From: Leisingera sp. ANG-Vp
GTDB taxonomy: Bacteria; Pseudomonadota; Alphaproteobacteria; Rhodobacterales; Rhodobacteraceae
Length of the DNA stretch: 64,000 nucleotides
Assembly: GCF_000813725.1 (NCBI RefSeq)
Contig: NZ_JWLD01000016.1
Coordinates: 89,043-153,042 of the forward strand
Direction: 5' to 3'
The notes below the pieces were generated by a model. It searched no databases and was not told the DNA's origin. It saw only the letters and a list, made by a program, of their open reading frames with translations. Shown one piece after another: positions 1-9,928 of the stretch (position 1 is the first letter of the stretch; every line of letters begins with the position of its first letter). Both the position numbers and the translations under genes were made by a program.

Positions 1-1
1 G

Positions 2-43
2 TGGGACCCCTGCCCCGGTATGGTCGACTGGGATCTCGCCTGA
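2..43 (+). CDS. C-terminal end of an upstream gene, probably dihydroorotase (partial)
   Basis: Frame 2 is open from the window edge and reads WDPCPGMVDWDLA followed by TGA at 41-43. Homodimeric dihydroorotases end in a similar tryptophan-containing segment, and pyrC commonly precedes pyrE in related genomes, so pyrC is the best guess. Only 13 codons are visible, so the assignment rests mainly on context. A strong hairpin begins 8 bases after the stop, as expected for the end of a transcription unit. Confidence 0.4.
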   Translation, partial: WDPCPGMVDWDLA

Positions 44-50
44 TCTTGAA

Positions 51-90
51 CAGCCGGGGCAGCATTTGCGCGCTGCCCCGGCTGGGGCTT
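51..90 (+). terminator. Strong hairpin between upstream gene and pyrE
   Basis: A perfect 13-bp stem pairs CAGCCGGGGCAGC (51-63) with its complement (72-84) around an 8-base loop. The 3' arm can also fold into a competing hairpin GCCCC(75-79)/GGGGC(84-88) followed by only two T. The T tail is poor, so this may be a processing or attenuation structure instead of a simple terminator. Confidence 0.55.
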
Positions 91-148
91 CAAACCGGCA
101 GCATTCCGGTTTATGGACTGCAAAACCGCTGCCGCAAAGGATGCCCGC

Positions 149-829
149 ATGATCCCCTCTTCCTATCCGTCCAAAGAAGAAATCGCCCGCCTTTCGGCCA
201 GGATGCTGCTGGAAATCGGCGCGGTGAATTTCAATACCGATGAACCCTACACGCTGGCCTCCGGTCTCCCCTCGCCCAGCTACATCGACTGCCGCAAGCT
301 GATCTCCTTCCCGCGCATCCGCACCACGCTGATGGATTTCCTGACGGTGACCGTGATGCGCAACGCGGGGTTTGAGGCGTTTGACAACATCGCTGGCGGC
401 GAAACCGCGGGCATCCCTTTCGGCGCGCTGGTGGCTGAGCGCATGGCGCTGCCGATGACCTATGTGCGCAAGAAACCCAAGGGCTACGGCCGCAATGCCC
501 GCATCGAAGGGGTGATGACCGAGGATCAGCGCGTGCTGCTGGTGGAAGACATGACCACCGACGGCGGCTCGAAACTGTCTTTCGTGGATGCGATCCGCGA
601 AACCGGCGCATCCTGCGGCCATACCGCGGTGATCTTCTACTACGACATCTTCCCCGAAACCACCAAACGCCTGGGCGACCACGGGGTCGAGCTGCATTAC
701 CTGTGCACATGGTGGGATGTTCTGGCGGAAGCCAAAGCACAGAAAAGCTTCAGCGAAGAGACCCTGGCCGAGGTGGAAAAATTCCTGAAAGATCCGCGGG
801 CTTGGCAGGACGCGCATAAATCCGCCTAA
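149..829 (+). CDS. pyrE: Orotate phosphoribosyltransferase
   Basis: PyrE transfers the ribose-phosphate of PRPP to orotate, giving OMP in the fifth step of cytosolic UMP synthesis. The 226-residue protein carries the type I PRPP-binding signature [15 protein letters not shown] (about 129-143), the hallmark of this family, and a conserved [14 protein letters not shown] segment. The ATG at 149 is preferred over the ATG at 113 because an AAGG Shine-Dalgarno lies 8 bases upstream of it and the family normally starts with a short segment like [15 protein letters not shown]. It follows a probable pyrC tail after two hairpins and is followed by its own hairpin at 850-872. Function is secure from the motif and full length. 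Confidence 0.95.
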   Translation: MIPSSYPSKEEIARLSARMLLEIGAVNFNTDEPYTLASGLPSPSYIDCRKLISFPRIRTTLMDFLTVTVMRNAGFEAFDNIAGGETAGIPFGALVAERMALPMTYVRKKPKGYGRNARIEGVMTEDQRVLLVEDMTTDGGSKLSFVDAIRETGASCGHTAVIFYYDIFPETTKRLGDHGVELHYLCTWWDVLAEAKAQKSFSEETLAEVEKFLKDPRAWQDAHKSA

Positions 830-849
830 CGCAAGGTCAAGCGTTACAG

Positions 850-872
850 GACGGGCTGTGGAAAAGCCCGTC
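850..872 (+). terminator. pyrE downstream hairpin
   Basis: GACGGGCT (850-857) pairs perfectly with AGCCCGTC (865-872) around a 7-base loop, 20 bases after the pyrE stop. The T tract is weak, so it may be a Rho-assisted end. Confidence 0.5.
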
Positions 873-999
873 TCGAATCGCATCCCTTTGCAGGCCGCAA
901 GCAGATCTGGGGGTCTTCCCAGAACGACCCGCATCATATAGCCTGCATAGGACAGGTTTGCTGGCCTTTTACGGTAAACAGCCCACAGCCCCTGCGCGG

Positions 1000-1019
1000 A
1001 TATCCACAGGGAATCCACA
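1000..1019 (+). promoter_or_regulatory. DnaA-box-like pair upstream of dnaB
   Basis: ATATCCACA (1000-1008) differs from the DnaA consensus TTATCCACA at one base and is followed by GAATCCACA (1011-1019). They lie about 65-85 bases upstream of dnaB in the 252-base gap after pyrE. A DnaA-controlled dnaB promoter is plausible; two sites alone do not prove it. Confidence 0.35.
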
Positions 1020-1084
1020 GAGATTCCCAGATAGGAGAATGTCCGCCCGCACCGTATAAGGCTGGCCTAACGACGAGAGCAGTG

Positions 1085-2605
1085 ATGAACGAGATTACCC
1101 CTTTCGACGGCGATATGCCTCCGCCGGCCCCGATGCCTGAGCCTGCCCCGGCAGAACAGGCCATGCCGGACAACGAGCTGCCGCATTCGGTCGAGGCGGA
1201 ACAGCAGCTGCTGGGTGCGATCCTGACCAACAACGAGGTCTACGACAAGATCGCGCTAATCATCGACTCGTCGCATTTTTACGATCCGGTGCATGCCCGG
1301 ATCTATGAAGTGGCCGCAGCGCGCATTTCCAAGAACGCGCTGGCCTCTCCGGTGACGCTGAAGGCGTTTCTGGAAGACCACGAAGGGCTGAAGGAACTGG
1401 GCGGGCCGGCCTATCTGGCCAAGCTGGCGGGTGCGTCCATTTCGGCCTTTGCTGTGCGCGACTACGCACAGATGATCTATGACCTGGCGATCCGGCGCGA
1501 GCTGATTGCCCTGGGCCAGAGCATTGCAGACAAGGCGCGCCGCGTGGACGTGGCGTCGGAACCAAAAGAGCAGATCGTTGAGGCGGAGCAGTCGCTTTAT
1601 CAGCTGGCAGAGCAGGGCCAGACGGAAAGCGGTTTCAAATCGTTCCTCAAGGCCGTCACAGAAGCGGTCAACGTCACTAACGAGGCTTACCAGCGGGGCG
1701 GCGGCATGGCCGGCATCTCGACGGGCCTGGTGGATCTCGACAAGCAACTTGGCGGCCTGCATCCCTCGGACCTCCTCATCCTCGCGGGCCGCCCCTCTAT
1801 GGGGAAAACCTCGCTGGCGACCAACATCGCCTTCAACGTTGCCAAGGCTTACAAGCGCGGGGTGAAACCCGATGGCAGCGAAGGCGCCGTGGACGGCGGC
1901 GTGGTGGGGTTCTTCTCACTCGAAATGAGCGCCGAGCAGCTGGCGGGCCGTATTCTGGCCGAAGCTTCCGAGATTTCCTCGCATAAGATCCGCCAGGGCG
2001 ACATGACCGAGGGCGAATTCCGCCGCTTTGTGCAGGCGGCCAAGGATCTGGAAAGCTGCCCGCTGTTCATCGACGACACCCCGGCCATTCCGATCTCTCA
2101 GCTGGCCGCACGTGCCCGCCGCCTGAAGCGGACCCACGGGCTGGATCTGCTGGTGGTCGACTACCTGCAGCTTTGCCGCGGCATGTCGGACAACCGGGTG
2201 AACGAAATCGCCGAAATCTCGATGGGGATGAAGGCGGTTGCCAAGGAATTGAACATCCCGGTGATTGCGCTGTCGCAGCTGTCGCGCCAGGTGGAAAGCC
2301 GCGACGATAAACGGCCGCAGCTGTCTGACCTCAGGGAATCGGGCTCGATCGAACAGGACGCCGACGTGGTGATGTTCGTGTTCCGCGAGGAATACTATAA
2401 GGAACGGGAAAAGCCCGGCGATCACGAGCTGGAGAAAATGGAAGAGTGGAAAGAGGCGATGGAGCGCCTGCACGCCAAGGCCGAAGTGATCGTCGGCAAG
2501 CAGCGTCACGGCCCCATTGGCACGGTGGAGCTGTCGTTCGAGGCCCAGTTCACCCGCTTCGGCAACCTCGCCAAATCCTGGCAGCAGGAGCCTGAGGGAT
2601 ACTGA
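1085..2605 (+). CDS. dnaB: Replicative DNA helicase DnaB
   Basis: DnaB is the hexameric 5'-3' helicase that unwinds DNA ahead of the replisome and recruits primase. The 506-residue protein has the N-terminal DnaB domain (HSVEAEQQLLGAIL), a linker, and a RecA-fold C-terminal domain with Walker A GRPSMGKT (about residue 236), LLVVDYLQL as Walker B, and the conserved SQLSRQVE and DLRESGSIEQDADVVMF motifs. Length is normal and no intein is present. ATG 1085 and an in-frame GTG at 1082 are equivalent starts. A T-rich terminator follows immediately. DnaA-box-like sites lie upstream. Confidence 0.96.
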   Translation: MNEITPFDGDMPPPAPMPEPAPAEQAMPDNELPHSVEAEQQLLGAILTNNEVYDKIALIIDSSHFYDPVHARIYEVAAARISKNALASPVTLKAFLEDHEGLKELGGPAYLAKLAGASISAFAVRDYAQMIYDLAIRRELIALGQSIADKARRVDVASEPKEQIVEAEQSLYQLAEQGQTESGFKSFLKAVTEAVNVTNEAYQRGGGMAGISTGLVDLDKQLGGLHPSDLLILAGRPSMGKTSLATNIAFNVAKAYKRGVKPDGSEGAVDGGVVGFFSLEMSAEQLAGRILAEASEISSHKIRQGDMTEGEFRRFVQAAKDLESCPLFIDDTPAIPISQLAARARRLKRTHGLDLLVVDYLQLCRGMSDNRVNEIAEISMGMKAVAKELNIPVIALSQLSRQVESRDDKRPQLSDLRESGSIEQDADVVMFVFREEYYKEREKPGDHELEKMEEWKEAMERLHAKAEVIVGKQRHGPIGTVELSFEAQFTRFGNLAKSWQQEPEGY

Positions 2606-2609
2606 CATC

Positions 2610-2640
2610 AAGGCCGGCACTGACCGGCCTTTTTCTTTTC
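2610..2640 (+). terminator. dnaB intrinsic terminator
   Basis: AAGGCCGG (2610-2617) pairs with CCGGCCTT (2624-2631) around a 6-base loop and runs into a T-rich tail (TTTTTCTTTT). It starts 5 bases after the dnaB stop. Confidence 0.85.
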
Positions 2641-2835
2641 CGGGTCCTGACAGCCCGCGTTCTCTTGACAGAATCCCAGGAACCGCGCCTTCTGTCAGCA
2701 TGGGTTTGCAGGTTTCATATGCCGGCCGCCGGGTTATTCTGGAGCGGCACTACGGCCACCGCCGGAAACGCTTTGCGGGGTAGCGAGGGGTGAGTTCACC
2801 CCTTTCTTCAACCTCAGCAAGCGAAAGACACTCCT

Positions 2836-3789
2836 TTGTCAGATTTCACTGAAATCCCGGTCATTGAGCTGGGCGGGCGCAGCGATGCAGAGCTGGCCCA
2901 TGACTTCCGTGCAGCCTATGGCTCCACCGGCTTTGGCTACATCAGCAGCCACGGCATACCCCAGCCGCTGATTGATGCGGTCTTTGAGGCCGCCCGGCGC
3001 TTCCATGCGCTTCCAATGGCAGACAAGATGGCGGTGGCCGTCAACAAAACCCATCGCGGCTATATTCCGATCAACACCTCCACCGATGTGAATTCAACGC
3101 TGGCTGAGGTGACAAAGCCCAACCAGTCCGCCAGCTTCATGATGATGCGCGAGGACGCGGCCGCCGATCCCGCCGTCTACCTGAGCGGCCCCAACCAATG
3201 GCCCGTGCTGGAAGGATTCCGCGAAACACTTGAGGACTATGCAGAGGCGATGTGCACCCTGGGCCGCCGGCTCATGAGAATTGCGCTGCTGGCCGCGGAG
3301 GTGAGCGATCAGAGCATTCTGGCGGCGTTTGACACGCCCACCATCTGGCTGCGGCTCTTGCACTACCCGCCGCAGCCGGAGCGCAGCCCGGAAGACCTCT
3401 ATGGCTCGGCGCCGCATACGGATTTCGGCTGCCTGACGCTGCTGGCGCAGGATCAGGTCGGCGGGCTGCAGGTGCGCACCCCTGCGGGCAACTGGGTGGA
3501 CGCGCCCTATAAGCCCGGCACCCTGGTGGTCAATGTCGGCGATATGCTGCACCGGCTCAGCAACGGGCGGCTGCTGTCGACACCGCACCGGGTGATCAAC
3601 CGGTCGGGCCGCGAGCGGTTTTCGATTCCGTTCTTCTTCGACCCGCATGTGGACACAGTGATTGCCCCGCTGGCCGGAACAGGGGCGCCGCAGTTTGCCC
3701 CCGTCAGCTTTGCGGAATTCCTGCGGGGTGAGCTGGAAGCGGCCTACGAGGTGCATCAGCAAGCGGACGTTGCATCGAATCCCACTTGA
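2836..3789 (+). CDS. 2-oxoglutarate/Fe(II)-dependent oxygenase, isopenicillin N synthase family
   Basis: A 317-residue member of the isopenicillin N synthase-like oxygenases, which use Fe(II), O2 and usually 2-oxoglutarate to hydroxylate or desaturate small molecules. The N-terminal DIOX_N-type segment begins with IPVIELGG, and the double-stranded beta-helix core contains the iron ligands H194-x-D196 (HTDFG) and H251 (STPHRVIN), with the 2-oxoglutarate-binding R261-x-S263 (RFSIPFF). All key residues are present, so it should be active. The first in-frame start is TTG at 2836; no good Shine-Dalgarno is visible. It stands alone between dnaB and alr. The substrate cannot be read from sequence. 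Confidence 0.85.
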   Translation: MSDFTEIPVIELGGRSDAELAHDFRAAYGSTGFGYISSHGIPQPLIDAVFEAARRFHALPMADKMAVAVNKTHRGYIPINTSTDVNSTLAEVTKPNQSASFMMMREDAAADPAVYLSGPNQWPVLEGFRETLEDYAEAMCTLGRRLMRIALLAAEVSDQSILAAFDTPTIWLRLLHYPPQPERSPEDLYGSAPHTDFGCLTLLAQDQVGGLQVRTPAGNWVDAPYKPGTLVVNVGDMLHRLSNGRLLSTPHRVINRSGRERFSIPFFFDPHVDTVIAPLAGTGAPQFAPVSFAEFLRGELEAAYEVHQQADVASNPT

Positions 3790-3819
3790 CCCCTGCGGCG
3801 CGCATGTCATGAACGGGGC

Positions 3820-4857
3820 ATGAGCACGGCAAAACTGACAATCAACCTGGATGCGCTGGTGACCAACTGGCGCAATCTGGATGCGCTGACCGGCTGCGAG
3901 ACCGCAGCCGTGGTCAAGGCGAACGGGTATGGCCTGGATGCAGGCCGGGTGGGCAAGGCGCTGGCCAAAGCGGGCGCCCGCAATTTCTTTGTGGCTGCGG
4001 CCGAGGAAGGCGGCGCGCTGCGCCGCGCGCTGGGGCCCGGGCCCGGTATCTCGGTGTTTTCCGGCCACATGGAGGGCGACACCAAGCTGCTGAAAGACTT
4101 CCAGCTGACGCCGATGCTGAACTCTCTGGACCAGATGCTACGCCATTTCGAGAGCCTGCCGGGCCACCCGTTCGGGGTGCAGCTGGACAGCGGCATGAAC
4201 CGTCTGGGCATGGAGCCCGCCGAATGGGCCGCGGTGCGCGAGATCGCCCTGGGGCAGAACCCGGTGCTCTTGATGTCGCACCTGGCCTGCGCAGATGAGC
4301 CATCGCATGCGATGAACGCCCAGCAATTGCAGGCGTTTCGCGAGATGACCGACGGGCTGGACATTCCCCGCTCGCTGGCCGCCACCGGCGGCATGCTGCT
4401 GGGCAAGGAATATCATTTCGACCTTTGCCGCCCCGGCGTCGGCCTCTATGGCGGGCTGCCGTTCAAGGACGCTGTGCCCGTGGTGCATCTGGATCTGCCG
4501 GTCATTCAGACCCGCGACCTGGAACCGGGCGAAAGCGCCGGCTACGGCAACGCCTGGGTGGCCCAGCGCCCCAGCCGTATCGCCACCGTCGCCGCGGGTT
4601 ACGCGGACGGCTTGCACCGGGCGATGGGCAACGGCGGCATCCAGGTCTTTGCAGGCCAGACCCCCTGCCCCATTGTCGGCCGCGTCTCGATGGATCTGAT
4701 CACGGTCGATGTCACCGGTCTGGCCGAGGTGCCGGAGGCGCTCGCCATTCTCAACGAGCATCAGACCGTCGACATGCTGGCCGATGCGGCCGGCACCATC
4801 GGCTATGAGATCCTGACCTCCACCGGACACCGCTACGCACGGACGTATCAGGGATGA
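3820..4857 (+). CDS. alr: Alanine racemase
   Basis: Alr interconverts L- and D-alanine with PLP, supplying D-alanine for peptidoglycan. The 345-residue protein has the PLP lysine K33 in AVVKANGYG near the N terminus, and the second catalytic base Tyr in SAGYGNAW (Y242), followed by the conserved [13 protein letters not shown] segment that completes the active site across the dimer. Length is typical. The stop overlaps the mlaE start by ATGA, so alr, mlaE and mlaF are very likely one operon, linking a cell-wall precursor enzyme to envelope lipid transport. Confidence 0.93.
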   Translation: MSTAKLTINLDALVTNWRNLDALTGCETAAVVKANGYGLDAGRVGKALAKAGARNFFVAAAEEGGALRRALGPGPGISVFSGHMEGDTKLLKDFQLTPMLNSLDQMLRHFESLPGHPFGVQLDSGMNRLGMEPAEWAAVREIALGQNPVLLMSHLACADEPSHAMNAQQLQAFREMTDGLDIPRSLAATGGMLLGKEYHFDLCRPGVGLYGGLPFKDAVPVVHLDLPVIQTRDLEPGESAGYGNAWVAQRPSRIATVAAGYADGLHRAMGNGGIQVFAGQTPCPIVGRVSMDLITVDVTGLAEVPEALAILNEHQTVDMLADAAGTIGYEILTSTGHRYARTYQG

Positions 4858-5636
4858 ACCCGATTACCCTCCTGGCCCGGCTGGGCCGTACCGCGCTGGC
4901 CGGGATGGCCGCGGTCGGGCGCGCGGCGCTGTTTGCGCTTGGCGCCTTCAGCCATATGCTGCGCCCGCCCTATTACCCGCGCGAGTTCTTCCAGGCATTG
5001 CTGAACATCGGCTGGCTGTCGCTGCCGGTGGTGGGCCTGACCGCGATTTTCACCGGCGGCGCCCTGGCGCTGCAGATCTACGCCGGCGGCGCCCGTTTCA
5101 ACGCCGAAGCCGTGGTGCCGCAGATTGTCGCCATCGGCATGGTGCGCGAGCTTGGCCCGGTGCTGGTCGGCCTGATGATTGCCGCCCGCGTGACCTCCTC
5201 CATCGCCGCGGAGATCGCCACCATGAAGGTGACCGAGCAGATCGACGCGCTGGTCACCCTGTCTACCCATCCGATGAAATACCTGGTGGCGCCGCGGGTG
5301 CTGGCCGCCCTCGTCACCGTGCCGGTGCTGGTCGGCGTCGGCGATATCATCGGCATCATGGGCGGCTACACCGTTGCGGTGCAGAACCTCGGCTTCAACG
5401 CCGCCGCCTATCTCAAGAACACCGTCGACTTCCTGGAGGCGCACGACATCATCTCGTCGCTGACCAAAGGCGCTGCCTTCGGCACTATTGCCGCCCTGAT
5501 GGGCTGTTACTACGGCATGCAATCGGGCCGCGGCGCCCAGGGCGTGGGCCGCGCCACCAAAGGCTCGGTCGAATCCGCAGCCGTCCTGATCCTCGCCGCC
5601 AACTTCATTCTGACAGGGGTGTTTTTCTCGCTATGA
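4854..5636 (+). CDS. mlaE: MlaE-type phospholipid ABC transporter permease
   Basis: A 260-residue inner-membrane permease of the MlaE/YrbE family, which with MlaF moves phospholipids between inner and outer membranes to keep outer-membrane asymmetry. The sequence has an amphipathic N-terminal helix, about five hydrophobic segments, and the family signatures [17 protein letters not shown] and [17 protein letters not shown]. It overlaps alr upstream and mlaF downstream by ATGA, so it is translationally coupled on both sides. No MCE-domain (mlaD) gene follows; that partner must be encoded elsewhere. Confidence 0.9.
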   Translation: MNPITLLARLGRTALAGMAAVGRAALFALGAFSHMLRPPYYPREFFQALLNIGWLSLPVVGLTAIFTGGALALQIYAGGARFNAEAVVPQIVAIGMVRELGPVLVGLMIAARVTSSIAAEIATMKVTEQIDALVTLSTHPMKYLVAPRVLAALVTVPVLVGVGDIIGIMGGYTVAVQNLGFNAAAYLKNTVDFLEAHDIISSLTKGAAFGTIAALMGCYYGMQSGRGAQGVGRATKGSVESAAVLILAANFILTGVFFSL

Positions 5637-6379
5637 TCCGCATGGAGAACGTCCGCAAAGCCTTTGGCGACAATGCTGTGCTGAACGGCATGAGCCTGGA
5701 AATCCCCAAGGGCACCTCGATGGTGATCATCGGCGGCTCCGGCACCGGCAAGTCGGTGGCTTTGAAAAGCATCCTGGGCCTGATCCAGCCCGACAGCGGA
5801 GAGATCTATGTCGACGGCCGTCCGTCCGGCTCCGGCGACCGGGACAAGTTCCTGGCCCGTTTCGGCATGCTGTTCCAGGGCGCGGCGCTGTTTGACAGCT
5901 TGCCGGTCTGGCAGAACGTCGCCTTCCGCCTGCTGCGCGGCCATCTGAAGCGCCCGGCGGAGGAAGCCCGCGAAATCGCCATCGAGAAACTGCGCCGCGT
6001 CGGCCTGAAGGCCAATGTTGCCGACCGCTACCCCGCAGAGCTGTCGGGCGGCATGCAGAAGCGCGTCGGCCTCGCCCGCGCCATTGCCGCCGAGCCTGAG
6101 ATCATCTTCTTCGACGAGCCCACCACCGGCCTCGACCCGATCATGTCCGGTGTGATCAACGACCTGATCCGCGAGATCGTGGTGGAGATGGGCGCCACCG
6201 CGATGACCATCACCCACGACATGACCTCGGTCCGTGCCATTGCCGACAATGTGGCGATGCTGCATGGCGGGGTGATCCAGTGGACTGGCCCGGTTTCTGA
6301 GATGGACCAGTCGGGCGATCCCTACATGGAGCAGTTCATCCACGGCCGCGCGGAGGGACCGATCGAGGCGGTTAGGTAG
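5633..6379 (+). CDS. mlaF: MlaF-type phospholipid ABC transporter ATPase
   Basis: A 248-residue ABC ATPase powering the MlaE permease. Walker A is GGSGTGKS (34-41), the ABC signature LSGGMQKRVGLARA (about 137), and Walker B with the catalytic glutamate IIFFDEPTTGLDP (about 158-170); a switch histidine follows in MTITHDM. Start ATG overlaps the mlaE stop. It ends 7 bases from the convergent DUF5071 gene, so there is no room for mlaD, mlaC or mlaB in this locus. Confidence 0.9.
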   Translation: MIRMENVRKAFGDNAVLNGMSLEIPKGTSMVIIGGSGTGKSVALKSILGLIQPDSGEIYVDGRPSGSGDRDKFLARFGMLFQGAALFDSLPVWQNVAFRLLRGHLKRPAEEAREIAIEKLRRVGLKANVADRYPAELSGGMQKRVGLARAIAAEPEIIFFDEPTTGLDPIMSGVINDLIREIVVEMGATAMTITHDMTSVRAIADNVAMLHGGVIQWTGPVSEMDQSGDPYMEQFIHGRAEGPIEAVR

Positions 6380-6386
6380 ACTTGCC

Positions 6387-6785
6387 TCAGCCAGATAGAT
6401 TTGAGTGCTGCGCCAGCGCCTTTTGCGCAGCGGTATTCACATCTTCCCTGACTTCCTCATCAGTGGGATGTTCTGCTAAGCGCCGTACGGCCGGCTCGAC
6501 AAGCACCCAGGTGTCGGGTTCAAGTTGAAGAACCAAACCTCTCAGCAACGCGTGCTTCCAAGTACTATCGTCACCGCCCAGAACTTCAATGAGAGCTGGT
6601 GCAACACCGCGTCCAAACGAGGAAAGCAGTTTCGTGACTGGTCCGGCAACCGGCCAGTTCTCATCCTGCGTCCACTCAAGAAGCTCTGAAATGGTTTCGC
6701 CGTCCGGCGGGGAGCCATGGTTCAAAGCACGCTCAACAGCCTGCACATTAAATTTGTTTTGAGGGGTCGGAAAGGAAGGCGTCAT
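6387..6785 (-). CDS. DUF5071-family protein
   Basis: A 132-residue protein resembling the DUF5071 family: the pattern ...KFNVQAVERAL...LLEWTQDENWPVAGPVTKLLSSFG...W is characteristic, with a conserved tryptophan-proline-valine turn and helical repeats like short HEAT units. Function is unknown; such proteins are often found in accessory or immunity-like settings. ATG at 6785 is preferred over the in-frame start at 6842 because family similarity begins just after it. The coding stretch is visibly less GC-biased than its neighbours, suggesting later acquisition. It converges on mlaF with a 7-base gap. Confidence 0.6.
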   Translation of the reverse strand: MTPSFPTPQNKFNVQAVERALNHGSPPDGETISELLEWTQDENWPVAGPVTKLLSSFGRGVAPALIEVLGGDDSTWKHALLRGLVLQLEPDTWVLVEPAVRRLAEHPTDEEVREDVNTAAQKALAQHSNLSG

Positions 6786-6904
6786 GCAATCGCAATACCA
6801 AGTTCCGCCTGCCACTGAAACATCCAAGTACACGGCTGGCAACCTTCACCGGTTCACCTTCCCCAAGTACTCCCGCCGGAGGCATCGAACGCGAGGCCGC
6901 CGCC

Positions 6905-6963
6905 TGACCCCGGGTGGGTGCGAAGCGCCCTTCCGTGGGGAGGGTCGGGCGCTGCCCGGGCTG
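6905..6963 (+). repeat. Palindromic intergenic repeat family 1, copy A
   Basis: The block with TGCGAAGCGCCC and GTGGGGAGGGTCGGGCGC matches copies at 28651-28721 and, inverted, 29941-30010. Its centre folds as CCCTTCC-GTG-GGGAGGG. The left outer arm (GGGCAGCGCCCGG) is missing here, so this is a partial copy. It sits in the divergent gap between the DUF5071 gene and the PqiA-like gene. Confidence 0.75.
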
Positions 6964-7060
6964 CACGCGTCCCAGCCAGTGCAAGCTGCCGCCGTTTTCC
7001 CCCTTTCAATCACTGCGCAGAAGGCACAAATCTTGGCGGAACCCCAGAAAACGAGCCGCC

Positions 7061-7504
7061 ATGATCCTCCGTCTCCTCACTCTCTCCCTCCTGATCCTCT
7101 ACCCGATCGCCTGGTTTGCCCCCTTGATGAGGGCGGGGCTGCTGCCGATCTTCGGCCTCAGCGAGGTTTCGGTGATCACCGGCCTGCAGAGCCTTTGGGG
7201 CAGTGACGCTGCGCTGGCGCTGATTGTCACCTTCCTTGCGATCTTTGCCCCCTACCTGAAAACCATCGGGCTGGCGCTGGTGCAGTGGGACCTCCTGGAT
7301 GCCAAGGTGCAGCCGGTGCTGCATGTGCTGGGCAAACTGGCGATGGCCGATGTGTTCCTGATCGCGCTTTACATCACGCTGGCCAAGGGCATCGGCCTGG
7401 GCACCATTGAAACCGCCTGGGGCCTTTACCTGTTCACCGCCTGCATTCTGGTCTCTCTTGTTCTTGGAATGGCAACCAAACGGGTACAGGCCGGTTTGAA
7501 ATAG
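7061..7504 (+). CDS. PqiA-domain inner-membrane protein (short form)
   Basis: A 147-residue membrane protein with four predicted transmembrane segments, resembling one half of paraquat-inducible protein A: the segments FAPYLKTIGLALVQ, LGKLAMADVFLIALYITLAKG and ETAWGLYLFTACILVSLVLG are typical. Full PqiA proteins have two such domains and zinc-ribbon cysteines; this one has a single domain and no CxxC. PqiA proteins act with MCE-family lipid transporters, so a role near the neighbouring mlaEF in envelope maintenance is possible but inferred. ATG 7061 is chosen because the upstream open frame is repeat-derived. Confidence 0.72.
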   Translation: MILRLLTLSLLILYPIAWFAPLMRAGLLPIFGLSEVSVITGLQSLWGSDAALALIVTFLAIFAPYLKTIGLALVQWDLLDAKVQPVLHVLGKLAMADVFLIALYITLAKGIGLGTIETAWGLYLFTACILVSLVLGMATKRVQAGLK

Positions 7505-7634
7505 GCGCCCGTGTTGCATCGGGCAGAACATATCCGCACCCAGCCCAAGGCAGGCAGCGCCAACCCCTAGGCTCTGATGAATGCGGTCCGCCCTATGCGC
7601 CCCACAGGGGCGGGCCAGCACTGTTACCGGCCAC

Positions 7635-8210
7635 TTAGGCCTTCAGTTCGTCCAGCGCTTCAACGGCTTTCTCGGCTTTTTCTGAAAGGTCATCAAGATC
7701 CATGCTGTCACCGCGGGTGCTCTGATCTGCCGCTGCCTCTTCGGCATCAATGCCCGCTTCAATCATGTTTTTGGCGTTTTCCTTGGCAGAATTATCAAGC
7801 TCTGCCGCAGCCAGAAGCCCGTGCTTTTCATTTCGGGTAGCAATCTCATCTGAGAGTGCATCGACCGCGTCAGAGTATTTCGCCGCGGCAAGAACGGCAT
7901 GACCCGAAGCTATGACCGAATCGATCGCGCCCGTATGGTCGCCCTGCTCCGCCTTGAGCCTTCCTTCGGCCCTCAATACAGCTTTTTCCTCTCGAAGCCG
8001 CAGCTCTGCAATTGCCGCCTCAGCCTGCTTATCAATAAGGGATGGCGGATCACCTGCCGCAAACGGATCTTCCTTCGCCTGCTGTTGCGCCTGAGGCTGC
8101 CCCGCTGCCAATACCGGATCCTGCGCCGTTCCGGCATTTTGCGCATTTGCATCTGCCAAAACCTGACCGATGAGTGCAGAGGCAACATTCAAACTGTTCA
8201 ATGCGATCAT
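7635..8210 (-). CDS. Helical Ala/Glu-rich protein of unknown function
   Basis: I do not recognise this 191-residue protein. Its start at 8210 is fixed by GGGAGA 6 bases upstream. The N terminus (MIALNSLNVASALIGQVLAD) is moderately hydrophobic, followed by a Gln/Pro/Ala linker and a long charged helical stretch rich in Ala, Glu, Lys and Asp, likely coiled coil, with a very acidic C terminus. There are no cysteines. The composition suits an extended structural, secreted or membrane-associated protein. Neighbours (PqiA-like, radA) give no clue. It is transcribed away from radA. Confidence 0.6.
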   Translation of the reverse strand: MIALNSLNVASALIGQVLADANAQNAGTAQDPVLAAGQPQAQQQAKEDPFAAGDPPSLIDKQAEAAIAELRLREEKAVLRAEGRLKAEQGDHTGAIDSVIASGHAVLAAAKYSDAVDALSDEIATRNEKHGLLAAAELDNSAKENAKNMIEAGIDAEEAAADQSTRGDSMDLDDLSEKAEKAVEALDELKA

Positions 8211-8526
8211 CTTGAATCTCCCATGACGACCATGGAAGACATACAAAACAACCCTTGAGGGATATTTAATTCAGAGACACAAATTCGAAAAACTCCTCAC
8301 GCGGCCCAAATCTGCCGCCACGGCATGCCGCCGACAGCAGCGCGGACTGGCGGATCTGCGTCCATCGCCGCAATCCCCCCTGCATATGACTGTGTGCACT
8401 GCTTGCACCGCGTCAGCGGTGCCGCGCCCAACAGCATCGGGTCATCTTTGGTGATCGCTCTGCTGGCGGGAGCCCTCCCGACTGCCCGCCCTTGAACAAA
8501 TGCGGAACATCAGGCAGACAGGCATC
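8211..8526. other. Divergent intergenic region before radA
   Basis: This 316-base gap must hold the promoters for radA (+) and the helical protein (-). An AT-richer patch lies at about 8260-8300, including a small CCCTTGAGGG palindrome near 8251. No convincing promoter pair, RNA gene or repeat was found. Confidence 0.4.
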
Positions 8527-9888
<1,362 letters not shown>

Positions 9889-9928
9889 AGTCGCCAAAAT
9901 TTGAAATCGCAGGCAACGGGCGAGGGAC

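Noticed and set aside
103..140. tRNA-Cys-like stretch around ACTGCAAAACCG
   Set aside because: Only the anticodon-like part fits; there is no acceptor stem, T loop (GGTTCGA) or correct arm spacing.
1..243. 80-codon frame starting at base 1
   Set aside because: It crosses the hairpins and the pyrE start and has no coding character; the neighbouring frame gives a plausible gene end.
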